This document shows, in pieces, positions 17,561 to 25,437 of a DNA stretch of 32,861 nt. The notes below the pieces were generated by a model. That model made no database searches, was not told where the DNA came from, and saw nothing but the letters and a program-made list of their open reading frames with translations. Position 1 is the stretch's first letter. Each line of letters begins with the position of its first letter. The stretch comes from Curvibacter sp. PAE-UM (lineage in GTDB: Bacteria > Pseudomonadota > Gammaproteobacteria > Burkholderiales > Burkholderiaceae_C): NCBI RefSeq assembly GCF_001432305.1, contig NZ_KQ483358.1, positions 717,057 to 749,917 on the forward strand, given 5' to 3'. The translations under genes and the position numbers were made by a program.

Positions 17561-20509
17561 TTAGCTCAGATGCTTGCCGATGAGGCCTGCAATCTCGAAC
17601 ATCGTCACCTTGTCCTTGCCGAAGACGGGCTTGAGCTTGGCATCGGCGTTGATGCTGCGCTTGTCCTTGGGGTCTTGCAGGCCCTGGGCCTTGATGTAAT
17701 CCCAGAGTTTCTTGACGACCTCGGTGCGTGCCACCGCTGTGCTGCCGATCACGGCGGCCAGTTCGGCGCTGGGGGTCAGGCCGGCAGCCGTCTTGCGTGG
17801 CGCTTTGGCAGCAGTGGTCTTGGCTGCGGCTTTCTTGGCCGGTGCCTTTTTGGTTGCCACCTTTTTGGCCGCCGTTTTCTTGGCGGCTGGCCCCGTGGTC
17901 TTGGCGGCCGCGCCAGCGGCGGATTTGGCCGCGGTCTTGCGTGGCGGGAACTTGGACGGGGCAAACTCGAAAGCGACCTTGTTGGCCTCGGCGCTCCAGG
18001 CCAGGAAGGCCTTGAAGGGGCGACGCGTGCGCATGGAGACGAACTTGTCCAGCAGGTCGGTCTTGCCGGTGCTCAGCAGCTTGGCCATCTGCTCGCGCTC
18101 GATGGGCTGCTGCAGGATGATCTGGCCGCTCTTGAAGTCGCAGCTCGGCGTGGGCTGGGCCAGGGTGGGCACCGTTCTTTCGCAGACGTAGTTCTTGCCA
18201 TGCTCGTAGACCGCGCCGCCGCACTTGGGGCAGGCACCCAGCGACTCCTTGGCGGAGAAGTCCACCAGCTCGCCGGTCTCCTCCGCCTTGTCGTCGCCGA
18301 AGTCGAATTCGAGCTTGTAGTTCTTGGTTTCCTCGTCGAACTTGATGACCATCTCGGCCGTGAAGGGCCAGCCGGCCTTGGAGCGGAAGCCGTCCAGCGG
18401 GCCGATGCGTTTGTCGCGCAGGAATTGCTCCACCTCCGCCACCTCGAAGGTGCGACCGGCGGGGGTTTTGCCGAAGGAGAAGCCGCAGCCCTCGCCGTCG
18501 CCCTTCTTGCCGGTGCAGGTGTAGCGCCGGTAGTTTTCCTTGACCACACCGCCGCAGTTCGGGCAAGGCGTGCTGAGTGTGGCGTAGTCACCCGGCACGG
18601 TGTCGCGGTCATATTCCTTGGCCTTCTTGACGATGTGCTCGGTCATGGCGGCGATCTCGCGCATGAACTCTTCGCGCGAGAGGCGGCCGTGTTCCATCTC
18701 GGAGAGTTTGTATTCCCATTCGCCGGTCAGCTCGGGCCTCGAGAGTTCCTCCACGCCCAGGCCGCGCAGCAGGGTCATGAGCTGGAAGGCCTTGGCGGTG
18801 GGAATGAGCTCGCGGCCTTCGCGCAGCATGTATTTTTCCGTTAGCAGCCCTTCGATGGTGGCCGCGCGCGTGGCCGGTGTGCCCAGGCCCTTCTCGTGCA
18901 TGGCTTCGCGCAGCTCGTCGTCCTCGATCAGCTTGCCGGCACCCTCCATGGCCGAGAGCAGCGTGGCTTCCGAATATCGTGCCGGGGGCCGGGTCTTGAG
19001 ACCCTTGGGGTCGACGCTGTGGGTCTTGACCTTCTCGCCGGCCTGCACCGGCACCAGGGTCTTGCTGCTGCCTTCGCCCGGCGCGAGCTCGTCTTCGGCC
19101 TCCTTGCCGTAGATGGCCAGCCAGCCCGGCTTGACCAGCACCTTGCCTTCGCTCTTGAAGTTGTGGCCGGCGGCTGTGGTGATGCGGGTGGTGACCTGGT
19201 ACTCGGCACTGGGGAAAAAGATCGCCATGAAACGGCGCGCCACCAGGTCGTACAGCTTCTGCTCGGCGTCCGAGAGGCCGCTGGGCGCCTGCAGCGTGGG
19301 GATGATGGCAAAGTGGTCGCTGACCTTGGCGTTGTCGAAGATGCGCTTGTTGGGTTTGACGTAGCCGCCCTTGAGCGCGGTGGCGGCGTGTGGCGCCAGG
19401 TGTTTCATGCCGGAGTCGGCCAGCATGCCAAAGGTCTCCTTGGCCACGGCCAGGTAGTCCTCGGGCAGATGGCGTGAATCGGTCCGCGGGTAGGTCAGGG
19501 CCTTGTGGCGCTCGTAGAGGCTTTGCGCAATCGACAGCGTGGTCTTGGCGGAAAAGCCGAATTTGCCGTTGGCTTCGCGCTGCAGGCTGGTCAGGTCGAA
19601 CAACATGGGCGAAGCCTGGGTGCTGGGCTTGCTTTCCTCGATCACGGTGGCGGTCTGGCCGCGCACGGCATCGGCAATAGCCGTGGCCTCTTTCTCGTTC
19701 CAGACGCGGTCGGCGCGTTTCTCGGCGTCGTCCTCGGTTTTTTTCCACTTCGGGTCGAACCACTTGCCCGCGTAGTCGCCGGCCTGGGCGCCGAAGCTGG
19801 CGTGCACCTCCCAGTAGTTGCGGCTGATGAACTTGCGGATCTGTTCCTCGCGCTCCACCACCACGGCCAGGGTGGGCGTCTGCACGCGGCCCACGGTGGT
19901 GAGGAAGAAACCGCCATCGCGCGAGTTGAAGGCGGTCATGGCACGGGTGCCGTTGATGCCGACCAGCCAGTCGGCCTCGGAGCGACTGCGCGCCGCATCG
20001 GCCAGGGGCAGCATCTGCTTGTCGCTGCGCAGCTTGTCGAAGCCGTCGCGGATGGCCTGGGGTGTCATGCTCTGCAGCCACAGGCGCGAAACCGGCTTGC
20101 CCAGGGGCTTGGCGCCGCCGGCGTATTGCTCGATCAGGCGGAAGATCAGCTCGCCCTCGCGGCCCGCGTCACAGGCGTTGATCAGCTGGCCTACGTCCTT
20201 GCGCTTGGCCAGCTTGACCACGGCGTTCAGGCGGGTCTTGGTCTTGTCGACCGGCTTGAGGTCGAAATGCGGCGGGATCACCGGCAGGTGGGCAAAGCTC
20301 CACTTGCCGCGTTTCACGTCGTACTGCTCGGGCGCCTGGATTTCCACCAGGTGGCCGACGGCACTCGTGACGACGTAGTTGTCGCTCTCGAAGTGCTCAT
20401 CGTGCTTCTCGAACTTGCCGGCAGTGGGCGTGAGGGCGCGCACGATGTCCTGGGCGACCGAAGGCTTTTCAGCAATGATCAGGGTTTTGCCTAAAACTGC
20501 GTTTTTCAT
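17561..20509 (-). CDS. topB: DNA topoisomerase III with Lys/Ala-rich linker and C-terminal SWIB domain
   Basis: A 982-residue type IA topoisomerase, much longer than the roughly 650 residues of E. coli TopB. The Toprim domain begins TLIIAEKPSVAQDIVRAL with the acidic motif in NACDAGREGELIF. The active-site tyrosine lies in LTYPRTDSRHLP. Two C-terminal zinc-ribbon-like segments follow, starting CPNCGGVVKENYRRY and CPKCGGAVYEHGKNYVC. Residues 854-910 are a Lys/Ala/Pro-rich, histone-H1-like linker (repeats such as AAKK, APAKK). Residues 911-982 are a SWIB/MDM2-type domain, with RTEVVKKLWDYIKAQGLQDP and INADAKLKPVFGKDKVTMFE. Type IA enzymes unlink single strands and precatenanes at forks. ATG 20509 starts the conserved region; a longer frame runs through a GC repeat and is rejected. 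Divergent from the SET gene. Confidence 0.95.
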   Translation of the reverse strand: MKNAVLGKTLIIAEKPSVAQDIVRALTPTAGKFEKHDEHFESDNYVVTSAVGHLVEIQAPEQYDVKRGKWSFAHLPVIPPHFDLKPVDKTKTRLNAVVKLAKRKDVGQLINACDAGREGELIFRLIEQYAGGAKPLGKPVSRLWLQSMTPQAIRDGFDKLRSDKQMLPLADAARSRSEADWLVGINGTRAMTAFNSRDGGFFLTTVGRVQTPTLAVVVEREEQIRKFISRNYWEVHASFGAQAGDYAGKWFDPKWKKTEDDAEKRADRVWNEKEATAIADAVRGQTATVIEESKPSTQASPMLFDLTSLQREANGKFGFSAKTTLSIAQSLYERHKALTYPRTDSRHLPEDYLAVAKETFGMLADSGMKHLAPHAATALKGGYVKPNKRIFDNAKVSDHFAIIPTLQAPSGLSDAEQKLYDLVARRFMAIFFPSAEYQVTTRITTAAGHNFKSEGKVLVKPGWLAIYGKEAEDELAPGEGSSKTLVPVQAGEKVKTHSVDPKGLKTRPPARYSEATLLSAMEGAGKLIEDDELREAMHEKGLGTPATRAATIEGLLTEKYMLREGRELIPTAKAFQLMTLLRGLGVEELSRPELTGEWEYKLSEMEHGRLSREEFMREIAAMTEHIVKKAKEYDRDTVPGDYATLSTPCPNCGGVVKENYRRYTCTGKKGDGEGCGFSFGKTPAGRTFEVAEVEQFLRDKRIGPLDGFRSKAGWPFTAEMVIKFDEETKNYKLEFDFGDDKAEETGELVDFSAKESLGACPKCGGAVYEHGKNYVCERTVPTLAQPTPSCDFKSGQIILQQPIEREQMAKLLSTGKTDLLDKFVSMRTRRPFKAFLAWSAEANKVAFEFAPSKFPPRKTAAKSAAGAAAKTTGPAAKKTAAKKVATKKAPAKKAAAKTTAAKAPRKTAAGLTPSAELAAVIGSTAVARTEVVKKLWDYIKAQGLQDPKDKRSINADAKLKPVFGKDKVTMFEIAGLIGKHLS

Positions 20510-20526
20510 CTGACTACAATCCAGTT

Positions 20527-20580
20527 TCTCGCGCGCGCATACGCGCACGCATACACGGGCGCGCCCACGCGCGCCCATAC
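20527..20580. repeat. Alternating purine-pyrimidine GC repeat between topB and the SET gene
   Basis: About 54 nt consist almost wholly of CG, CA and TA steps, in imperfect units each ending CATAC (for example GCGCGCATAC and GCACGCATAC). Such runs can adopt left-handed Z-DNA under negative supercoiling. The tract lies in the shared upstream region of two divergent genes, one of which encodes a topoisomerase. Confidence 0.65.
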
Positions 20581-20607
20581 GAGTTCACCTTACCAAATTT
20601 TTCAGCA

Positions 20608-21141
20608 GTGTCCAAGAATCCCGTTTCCGAACCCGGCCGCCGTATCCAGACCCGTCGCTCCGGCGTCCATGGCAAGGGGGTCTTTGCTGTCCAGGACATT
20701 CCCAGGGGGGAAACCCTCATCGAGTACGTGGGCGAGATCATCAACTGGGAGGAAGCGCTGCGCCGCCACCCCCACGACCCCAAGGATCCCAACCACACCT
20801 TCTATTTTCACGTCGATGAAGACCATGTGATCGACGCCAAGGTGGGCGGCAACTCCTCGCGCTGGATCAACCATTCCTGCGAACCCAACTGCGAGGCTGA
20901 CGAGGAAGAGGGCCGCGTCTTCATCAAGTCGCTGCGCAAGATCAAGGCCGGTGAGGAGCTCAACTACGACTACGGCCTCATCATCGACGAGCCCTATACC
21001 AAGAAGCTCAAGGCGGAATACCCTTGCTGGTGCGGCAGCAAGCTCTGTCGCGGCACGCTGCTGGCACCGAAGGACGACGACAAGCCCAAGAAATCCAAGA
21101 AGTCCAAGAAGAAAAACAAGTCCAAGGGCGGCAAGCGCTGA
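20608..21141 (+). CDS. SET-domain protein-lysine methyltransferase
   Basis: A 177-residue protein consisting of a SET domain and a basic tail. SET motifs are SGVHGKGVFAVQDIPRGE near the start, EYVGEII, the SAM-binding and catalytic pseudoknot RWINHSCEPNC (85-95) and GEELNYDYG (115-123) with the catalytic tyrosine. A post-SET-like zinc motif follows (CWCGSKLC; Cys140, 142, 147), probably shared with Cys95. The last 22 residues are almost all Lys, Ser, Asp and Gly. SET enzymes transfer methyl groups from S-adenosylmethionine to lysine side chains. In bacteria the substrates are largely unknown; Chlamydia NUE methylates histone-like proteins. The start is GTG 20608, with no good Shine-Dalgarno. 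It is divergent from topB and 11 nt before birA, with which it is probably cotranscribed. Confidence 0.9.
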   Translation: MSKNPVSEPGRRIQTRRSGVHGKGVFAVQDIPRGETLIEYVGEIINWEEALRRHPHDPKDPNHTFYFHVDEDHVIDAKVGGNSSRWINHSCEPNCEADEEEGRVFIKSLRKIKAGEELNYDYGLIIDEPYTKKLKAEYPCWCGSKLCRGTLLAPKDDDKPKKSKKSKKKNKSKGGKR

Positions 21142-21152
21142 AGGAGTTCGCC

Positions 21153-21911
21153 ATGTTGCGCTGGCCGGCCGAAGCGATCTGGGAAGCGGTGGTGCCCACC
21201 CTGCCCGGTTTCACGGTCGAAGTGCTGCCGCAGCTGGACTCCACCAACACCGAGCTGATGCGCCGTGCCCGTGCGGGCCGGCTGGAGCCGGTGCTGCTGG
21301 TGGCCGAAGCCCAGACCGCCGGCCGCGGCCGCCTGGGGCGCGCCTGGAGCAGCGGCACCCAGCCCGGGGACGTGCTGACCTTCTCCCTGGGCCTGCCCCT
21401 GCAGATGGCCGACTGGTCTGGCCTGTCGCTGGCCGTGGGCCTGAGCGTGGTGCAGAGCCTGCACCCCGACCTGCGGCTCAAGTGGCCCAACGATGTCTGG
21501 CTGGCCGACCGCAAGCTGGCCGGCATCCTGATCGAGACCACCCAGATTGGCGCTGCACGCTACGCGGTCATCGGCGTGGGTATCAACATCAGGCCGCGGG
21601 ACGCGACCGGGCTGAGCACACCGCCGGCCTGGTTGCAGGAGCTGGTGCCCGGCACCGACGCGCCACAGGCCCTGTTGCAGGTGGCCGCGCCCCTGGTTCA
21701 GGCCGTGCAGCGCTTTGAGGCCCAGGGCTGGGGACCCTTCCATCCCGCCTACGCGGCACGGGATGCACTGGCTGGCCGCGAGGTGACCTTGAGCGACGGC
21801 AGCAGCGGCCAGGCCCGGGGCGTGGATGGCAGCGGTGCGCTGCTCGTGCATACTGCTGCCGGGCTGAAGAAAATCTCCAGCGCTGAAGTCAGCGTCCGCC
21901 CCTCGAACTGA
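21153..21911 (+). CDS. birA: Biotin--[acetyl-CoA-carboxylase] ligase, catalytic form without HTH
   Basis: A 252-residue biotin protein ligase that makes biotinyl-AMP and attaches biotin to the carrier subunit of acetyl-CoA carboxylase. The nucleotide/biotin motif is AQTAGRGRLGRAWSS, followed by LKWPNDVWLADRKLAGIL and the GVGINIR strand. The C-terminal small domain ends with GALLVHTAAGLKKISSAEVS. It is about 70 residues shorter than E. coli BirA and lacks the N-terminal DNA-binding domain, so it should not repress biotin genes. ATG 21153 has an excellent AAGGAG 7 nt upstream, and the longer open frame upstream lies within the SET gene. In relatives a type III pantothenate kinase often follows birA; here a SPOR-like gene follows directly. 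Confidence 0.94.
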   Translation: MLRWPAEAIWEAVVPTLPGFTVEVLPQLDSTNTELMRRARAGRLEPVLLVAEAQTAGRGRLGRAWSSGTQPGDVLTFSLGLPLQMADWSGLSLAVGLSVVQSLHPDLRLKWPNDVWLADRKLAGILIETTQIGAARYAVIGVGINIRPRDATGLSTPPAWLQELVPGTDAPQALLQVAAPLVQAVQRFEAQGWGPFHPAYAARDALAGREVTLSDGSSGQARGVDGSGALLVHTAAGLKKISSAEVSVRPSN

Positions 21912-21926
21912 AGACGAACCCTTCCC

Positions 21927-22586
21927 ATGCTGCGTCTCCTTGTCCTGCTGCTGGTCCTGTTGAATGCGGGCTATTACGCCTGGTCGCAGGGCATGCTGCG
22001 CAGCTACGGCTGGGCCCCGGCCGAGCAGAGCGAGCCGCAGCGTCTGACGCAGCAGATCCGTCCGGAGGCCATCCGCATCCTGCCGGCCGACGAGGGGCGC
22101 CGCGCCGAACAGGTCGCGCTGACGCCGCCCAAACCCCCCGAGTGCCTGCAGGCCGGCCTGTTTGACGAGGCCCAGACCGAGACCGTGCGCAAGGCCCTGG
22201 AAACCAGCTTGCCGGGCGGTGCCTGGTCGCTGGAGCTGATGGTGGAGCCGGCGCGCTGGATCGTCTACATGGGCAAATTCCCCAACGCCGCTGCGCAGGA
22301 GAAAAAGAAGGTCGAACTCGAGAAGATGAAGCTCAGATTGCAGCCGCTGGACAACCCGGAATTGCAACTGGGCCTGTCCCTCGGGCGTTTCGAGACCCAG
22401 GCACAGGCTCAGACCGAGTTGAACGCTCTGCAGCGCCGCGGTGTGCGCACGGCGCGCGTGGTGCAGGAACGGCCGGAGATCCGGCAAAGCCAGCTGCGGA
22501 TCCCGGCGGCCGACGAGGCCCTGCGGCCCAAGCTGGAAGAGATCAAGCCGGCGCTGGGCGACAAGACGCTGCGCAGCTGCCGCTGA
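21927..22586 (+). CDS. SPOR-domain-like membrane-anchored protein
   Basis: A 219-residue protein with an N-terminal membrane anchor (LRLLVLLLVLLNAGYYAW, about residues 2-20) and a periplasmic part. A Pro/Arg-rich linker precedes a conserved cysteine in PPECLQAGLF. The region from about residue 95 to 180 resembles a SPOR domain, with WIVYMGKFPNAAAQEKKKVE and LSLGRFETQAQAQTELNAL followed by GVRTARVV. SPOR domains bind denuded septal peptidoglycan. A role in cell division is therefore possible but not shown. It starts 15 nt after birA, with no strong Shine-Dalgarno, and is probably part of the SET-birA transcript. The C-terminal 35 residues are charged and end RSCR. Confidence 0.7.
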   Translation: MLRLLVLLLVLLNAGYYAWSQGMLRSYGWAPAEQSEPQRLTQQIRPEAIRILPADEGRRAEQVALTPPKPPECLQAGLFDEAQTETVRKALETSLPGGAWSLELMVEPARWIVYMGKFPNAAAQEKKKVELEKMKLRLQPLDNPELQLGLSLGRFETQAQAQTELNALQRRGVRTARVVQERPEIRQSQLRIPAADEALRPKLEEIKPALGDKTLRSCR

Positions 22587-22604
22587 GTCGGATGGTGTCG
22601 GCCC

Positions 22605-24044
22605 TTATTCCGGCGTGAGGTCAAAGCGCACCGTGAAGCGCGCCCCTGGCGGTGTCTGGCCGGGGCGGGTGTCCTCCACGCTGATGCGGGCGTGGTGCTG
22701 CTGGGCGATTTCCTGTGCGATGGGCAGGCCCAGGCCTGAACCGTCGACGTCGTTTCCCAGGGCCCGGTAAAAAGGCTGGAACACCAGTTCACGCTCGGCT
22801 GGCGTGATGCCTGGCCCTGAATCCTCCACCTGCAGCACGATGATCTTGCCGAATGGGTCGGCCAGCACGCGTGCGGTGATGACCCCCGGCTTGTCGATGC
22901 TGGACGGTGTGTAGTTGATGGCGTTGTCCAGCAGGTTGCGCACCAGTTCCTTGAGCAGCGTGGGATTGCCTTCGAGCATGACGCCGGGCATGGCCGGCTG
23001 GGCGCCCTCGTAGCCCAGGTCGATGTGTTTGTCCATGGCGCGTGGCACGCTGTCCTGCACGACTTCCATGGTGAGCCGGGCCAGGTCGCAGGGCTGGCGG
23101 CTCATGGCCATGGTGCCGGCTTCGGCACGGGCCAGTGCCAGCAACTGGTTGACGGTATGGGTGGCGCGGATGCTGGCGCGTCCGATCTGGCGCAGCGACT
23201 GCTTGAGCTCCTCGGTGCTGGTGCCTTCGCGCTGGGCCAGGTCGGCCTGCATGCGCAGGCCGGCCAGTGGCGTTTTGAGTTGATGTGCGGCGTCGGCTAG
23301 AAAACGTTTCTGCGTGCCGATCGAGTCTTTGAGCCGTAGCAGCAGGTCGTTGACCGAGGACACCAGGGGCGCCACTTCCAGCGGCACCGTCTGCGCGTCC
23401 AGCGGGCTGAGGTCGTCAGGGCGGCGGGCCCGTATGCGTTCTTCCAGGCGACTGAGGGGTTTGATGGCCTGCACCAGCGCCAGCCAGACCAGCAGCACGG
23501 CCAGCGGCAGAGTCACGAATTGCGGCAGCATCACGCCTTTGATGATCTCGGCGGCCAGCACCGATCGTTTGTCCAGGGTTTCGGCGACCTGGATCAGAAC
23601 CGTTCTCGAGGTTTGCGGATTCAGTGGGACCCACATATAGGCGACCCGGATGTCCTGGCCGTGAAAGGTGTCGTCTCGCAGGCGTACCTCGCTGCCTGTG
23701 ACCGGTGCGTCCTCGGGCGGCAGCGGGAAGTCGCGCTCACCACTGAGGTACTCACCGCGCACGCCCAGGACCTGGTAATAGACCGTGTCGATGTCATCGG
23801 CGCGCAGCAGTTCCCGTGCCGGCAGGGGCAGGTTGAACTGCACGTGCTGCTGGTTGACCGTGACCAGCTGGGCCAGGGCGTTGACGTTGTACTCGAGCGT
23901 GCGGTCGAAAGGCTTGCCGGCAATGCCTTGCGCGACCAGCCAGGTCAGCACCAGGCTGATCGGCCACAGCAGCAGCAAGGGCGTGAGCATCCAGTCCAGG
24001 ATCTCACCGAAGAGCGAGCGCTGCTCGCGCTGGAAAAGTTTCAC
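22605..24044 (-). CDS. Two-component sensor histidine kinase, TctE/QseC type
   Basis: A 479-residue membrane kinase. Two membrane helices, at about residues 18-40 and 172-192, enclose a periplasmic domain of about 130 residues of the 2CSK-N type seen in TctE. The phospho-acceptor histidine lies in ADAAHQLKTPLAGLRMQADL. The ATP-binding domain shows the N box LVRNLLDNAINYTPS, the G1 box VEDSGPGI and the G2 box GSGLGLPIAQEI. The start is GTG 24044, giving a short cytoplasmic head KLFQREQRSLFGE; the open frame continues upstream but overlaps the regulator gene. It lies 38 nt after the response regulator and forms an operon with it. The signal is unknown; tricarboxylates are a guess from the TctE-like class. 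Confidence 0.88.
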   Translation of the reverse strand: MKLFQREQRSLFGEILDWMLTPLLLLWPISLVLTWLVAQGIAGKPFDRTLEYNVNALAQLVTVNQQHVQFNLPLPARELLRADDIDTVYYQVLGVRGEYLSGERDFPLPPEDAPVTGSEVRLRDDTFHGQDIRVAYMWVPLNPQTSRTVLIQVAETLDKRSVLAAEIIKGVMLPQFVTLPLAVLLVWLALVQAIKPLSRLEERIRARRPDDLSPLDAQTVPLEVAPLVSSVNDLLLRLKDSIGTQKRFLADAAHQLKTPLAGLRMQADLAQREGTSTEELKQSLRQIGRASIRATHTVNQLLALARAEAGTMAMSRQPCDLARLTMEVVQDSVPRAMDKHIDLGYEGAQPAMPGVMLEGNPTLLKELVRNLLDNAINYTPSSIDKPGVITARVLADPFGKIIVLQVEDSGPGITPAERELVFQPFYRALGNDVDGSGLGLPIAQEIAQQHHARISVEDTRPGQTPPGARFTVRFDLTPE

Positions 24045-24082
24045 GATGCAGGCGTTGCGGTGGAGTAGGCCTTGCCCGGCGG

Positions 24083-24760
24083 TCAGCTGTTCGGGATCTT
24101 TTCGAGACAGTAACCCAGGCCTCGCACGGTGGCGATGCGGATGGGCCCCTTCTCGATCTTCTTGCGCAGGCGGTGGATGTAGACCTCGATGGCGTTGTTG
24201 CTCACTTCCTCGCCCCACTCGCACAGGCGCTCGACCAGCTGGTCCTTGCTGACCAGTCGGCCGGTGCGCTGCAAGAGCACTTCCAGCAGGCCCAGCTCGC
24301 GTGCCGAGAGTTCGACCATGCGTCCGTCGATGGTGGCCACGCGCCCGGCCTGGTCGTAGACCAGCGGGCCGTGCTTGATATGGCTGCTGGTGCCACCCAT
24401 GCCGCGGCGCACCAGCGCGCGTACGCGCGCCTCCAGTTCCTGCAGCGAGAAGGGCTTGGCCATGTAGTCGTCGGCACCGTAGTCCAGTCCCTTCACGCGC
24501 TCCTCCACGCTGTCGGCCGCCGTGAGGATGAGCACAGGCAGGCTGGAGCCGCGCGCGCGCAGCTTTCTCAGCACCTCCAGCCCGTGCAGCTTGGGCAGGC
24601 CCAGGTCCAGGATCAGCAGGTCGAACTCATTGTTGGTCATCAGCGCCGCGTCGGCCTCGGAGCCGCTGGCCACGTGGTTGACGGCCGCACCTGAACTGCG
24701 CAGTGTGCGCAGCAGGCCGTCGGCCAGTACCTGGTCATCCTCGGCGATCAGTATCCGCAT
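24083..24760 (-). CDS. OmpR/PhoB-family response regulator
   Basis: A 225-residue regulator. The receiver domain (1-115) has the acidic pocket AEDD (Asp8, Asp9), the phosphorylation site Asp52 in LLILDLGLPK, the conserved Thr in LTAAD, and Lys in MAKPFS. The C-terminal winged-helix DNA-binding domain (about 130-220) contains LSARELGLLEVLLQRTGRLV and NNAIEVYIHRLRKKI. It resembles the TctD and QseB group. GAGGAG lies at proper spacing before the ATG. It precedes the kinase gene in the same operon. A GCCGGC-based dyad at 24779-24798 sits upstream of it and could be part of the promoter region or a hairpin. Confidence 0.93.
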   Translation of the reverse strand: MRILIAEDDQVLADGLLRTLRSSGAAVNHVASGSEADAALMTNNEFDLLILDLGLPKLHGLEVLRKLRARGSSLPVLILTAADSVEERVKGLDYGADDYMAKPFSLQELEARVRALVRRGMGGTSSHIKHGPLVYDQAGRVATIDGRMVELSARELGLLEVLLQRTGRLVSKDQLVERLCEWGEEVSNNAIEVYIHRLRKKIEKGPIRIATVRGLGYCLEKIPNS

Positions 24761-24819
24761 GCTTGTCTCCTCGCGCCTGCCGGCTGTGGTTCGCCGGCTG
24801 GGCGCTTCATGTGCCGATT

Positions 24820-25305
24820 CTAGGCGCTGGCATAGGCTTCGAGCCCAAGGGCAATCACGGTGGCCACTTCGGGGCTCACGGCCAGTTTGAGTTCGGCTTC
24901 GGCCTGGATCACGGCCCGCTGGAAGCCACGCAACCAGGCCAGTCCGGCGGGCGTGAAGCGCACAAGCTTGGCGCGGCCATCACGCCTGTCGGCTTCGCGC
25001 GTGACCAGGCCCCAGGCCTCGCATTGGTCGACCAGCTTGCCCATGGCCTGTTTGCTCATCCCTGCCGATTCCGCAAGTTCCTGGAGTCGCGCGCCCTGCA
25101 CGGCCAGATGGCGCGTGATGTGGATGTGGGCGGCGCTGACCTGGCCGCGCGCGGCCAGGTTGGACAGGGCCAGCGGCACCTCGGCGTCATGCGCCATCAG
25201 GTGGAGCACGCGCTGGTCGAAGCGGCGCATGGCGTGGCCCAGCAGGCGACCCAGGTGGGTCTGGCGCCAGCCGTCGTCGACTGGAAAAGTGGCGGCATCT
25301 GTCAT
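24820..25305 (-). CDS. MarR-family transcriptional regulator
   Basis: A 161-residue winged-helix regulator. The DNA-binding segment includes LQELAESAGMSKQAMGKLVD as helix-turn-helix, followed by the wing EADRRDGRAKLVRFTPAGL, with the DRRDGR motif typical of MarR proteins. The N-terminal helices mediate dimer formation in this family. ATG 25305 is chosen; a TTG six codons upstream is possible. It is divergent from recA, with about 130 nt between them, and precedes the two-component operon by 59 nt in the same direction. The ligand and targets are unknown. Shared control with recA is not implied by anything I can see. Confidence 0.88.
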   Translation of the reverse strand: MTDAATFPVDDGWRQTHLGRLLGHAMRRFDQRVLHLMAHDAEVPLALSNLAARGQVSAAHIHITRHLAVQGARLQELAESAGMSKQAMGKLVDQCEAWGLVTREADRRDGRAKLVRFTPAGLAWLRGFQRAVIQAEAELKLAVSPEVATVIALGLEAYASA

Positions 25306-25340
25306 GGGCAAATAGTAAACCAAAATGACTAATTTATGCC

Positions 25341-25369
25341 TTTACTGGAAAGTACAAGACGGATAAATT
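25341..25369 (+). promoter_or_regulatory. Candidate recA promoter
   Basis: TTTACT (25341-25346) and TAAATT (25364-25369) each match four of six bases of the sigma-70 consensus and are 17 nt apart. Transcription would start near 25376, about 60 nt before the recA ATG. Confidence 0.45.
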
Positions 25370-25387
25370 ACTGGTCAAGCATCCAGC

Positions 25388-25403
25388 CTGTGATTAAAAA
25401 CAC
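25388..25403 (+). promoter_or_regulatory. Candidate LexA (SOS) box upstream of recA
   Basis: CTGTGATTAAAAACAC fits CTGT-N8-ACAG with one mismatch in the last base. An overlapping-phase dyad, CTGG-N8-CCAG, lies just upstream at 25371-25386, near the predicted transcription start. Both are placed as expected for a LexA-repressed recA gene. Confidence 0.5.
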
Positions 25404-25437
25404 TGGAACTGAGTCAACCCCACCCAAGGAGCAAGTC

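Noticed and set aside
20510-20578. N-terminal extension of topB by 23 residues through the GC repeat
   Set aside because: The extension is Arg/Cys/Val-rich from a low-complexity repeat, has no ribosome-binding site, and the conserved topoisomerase start follows ATG 20509 directly.
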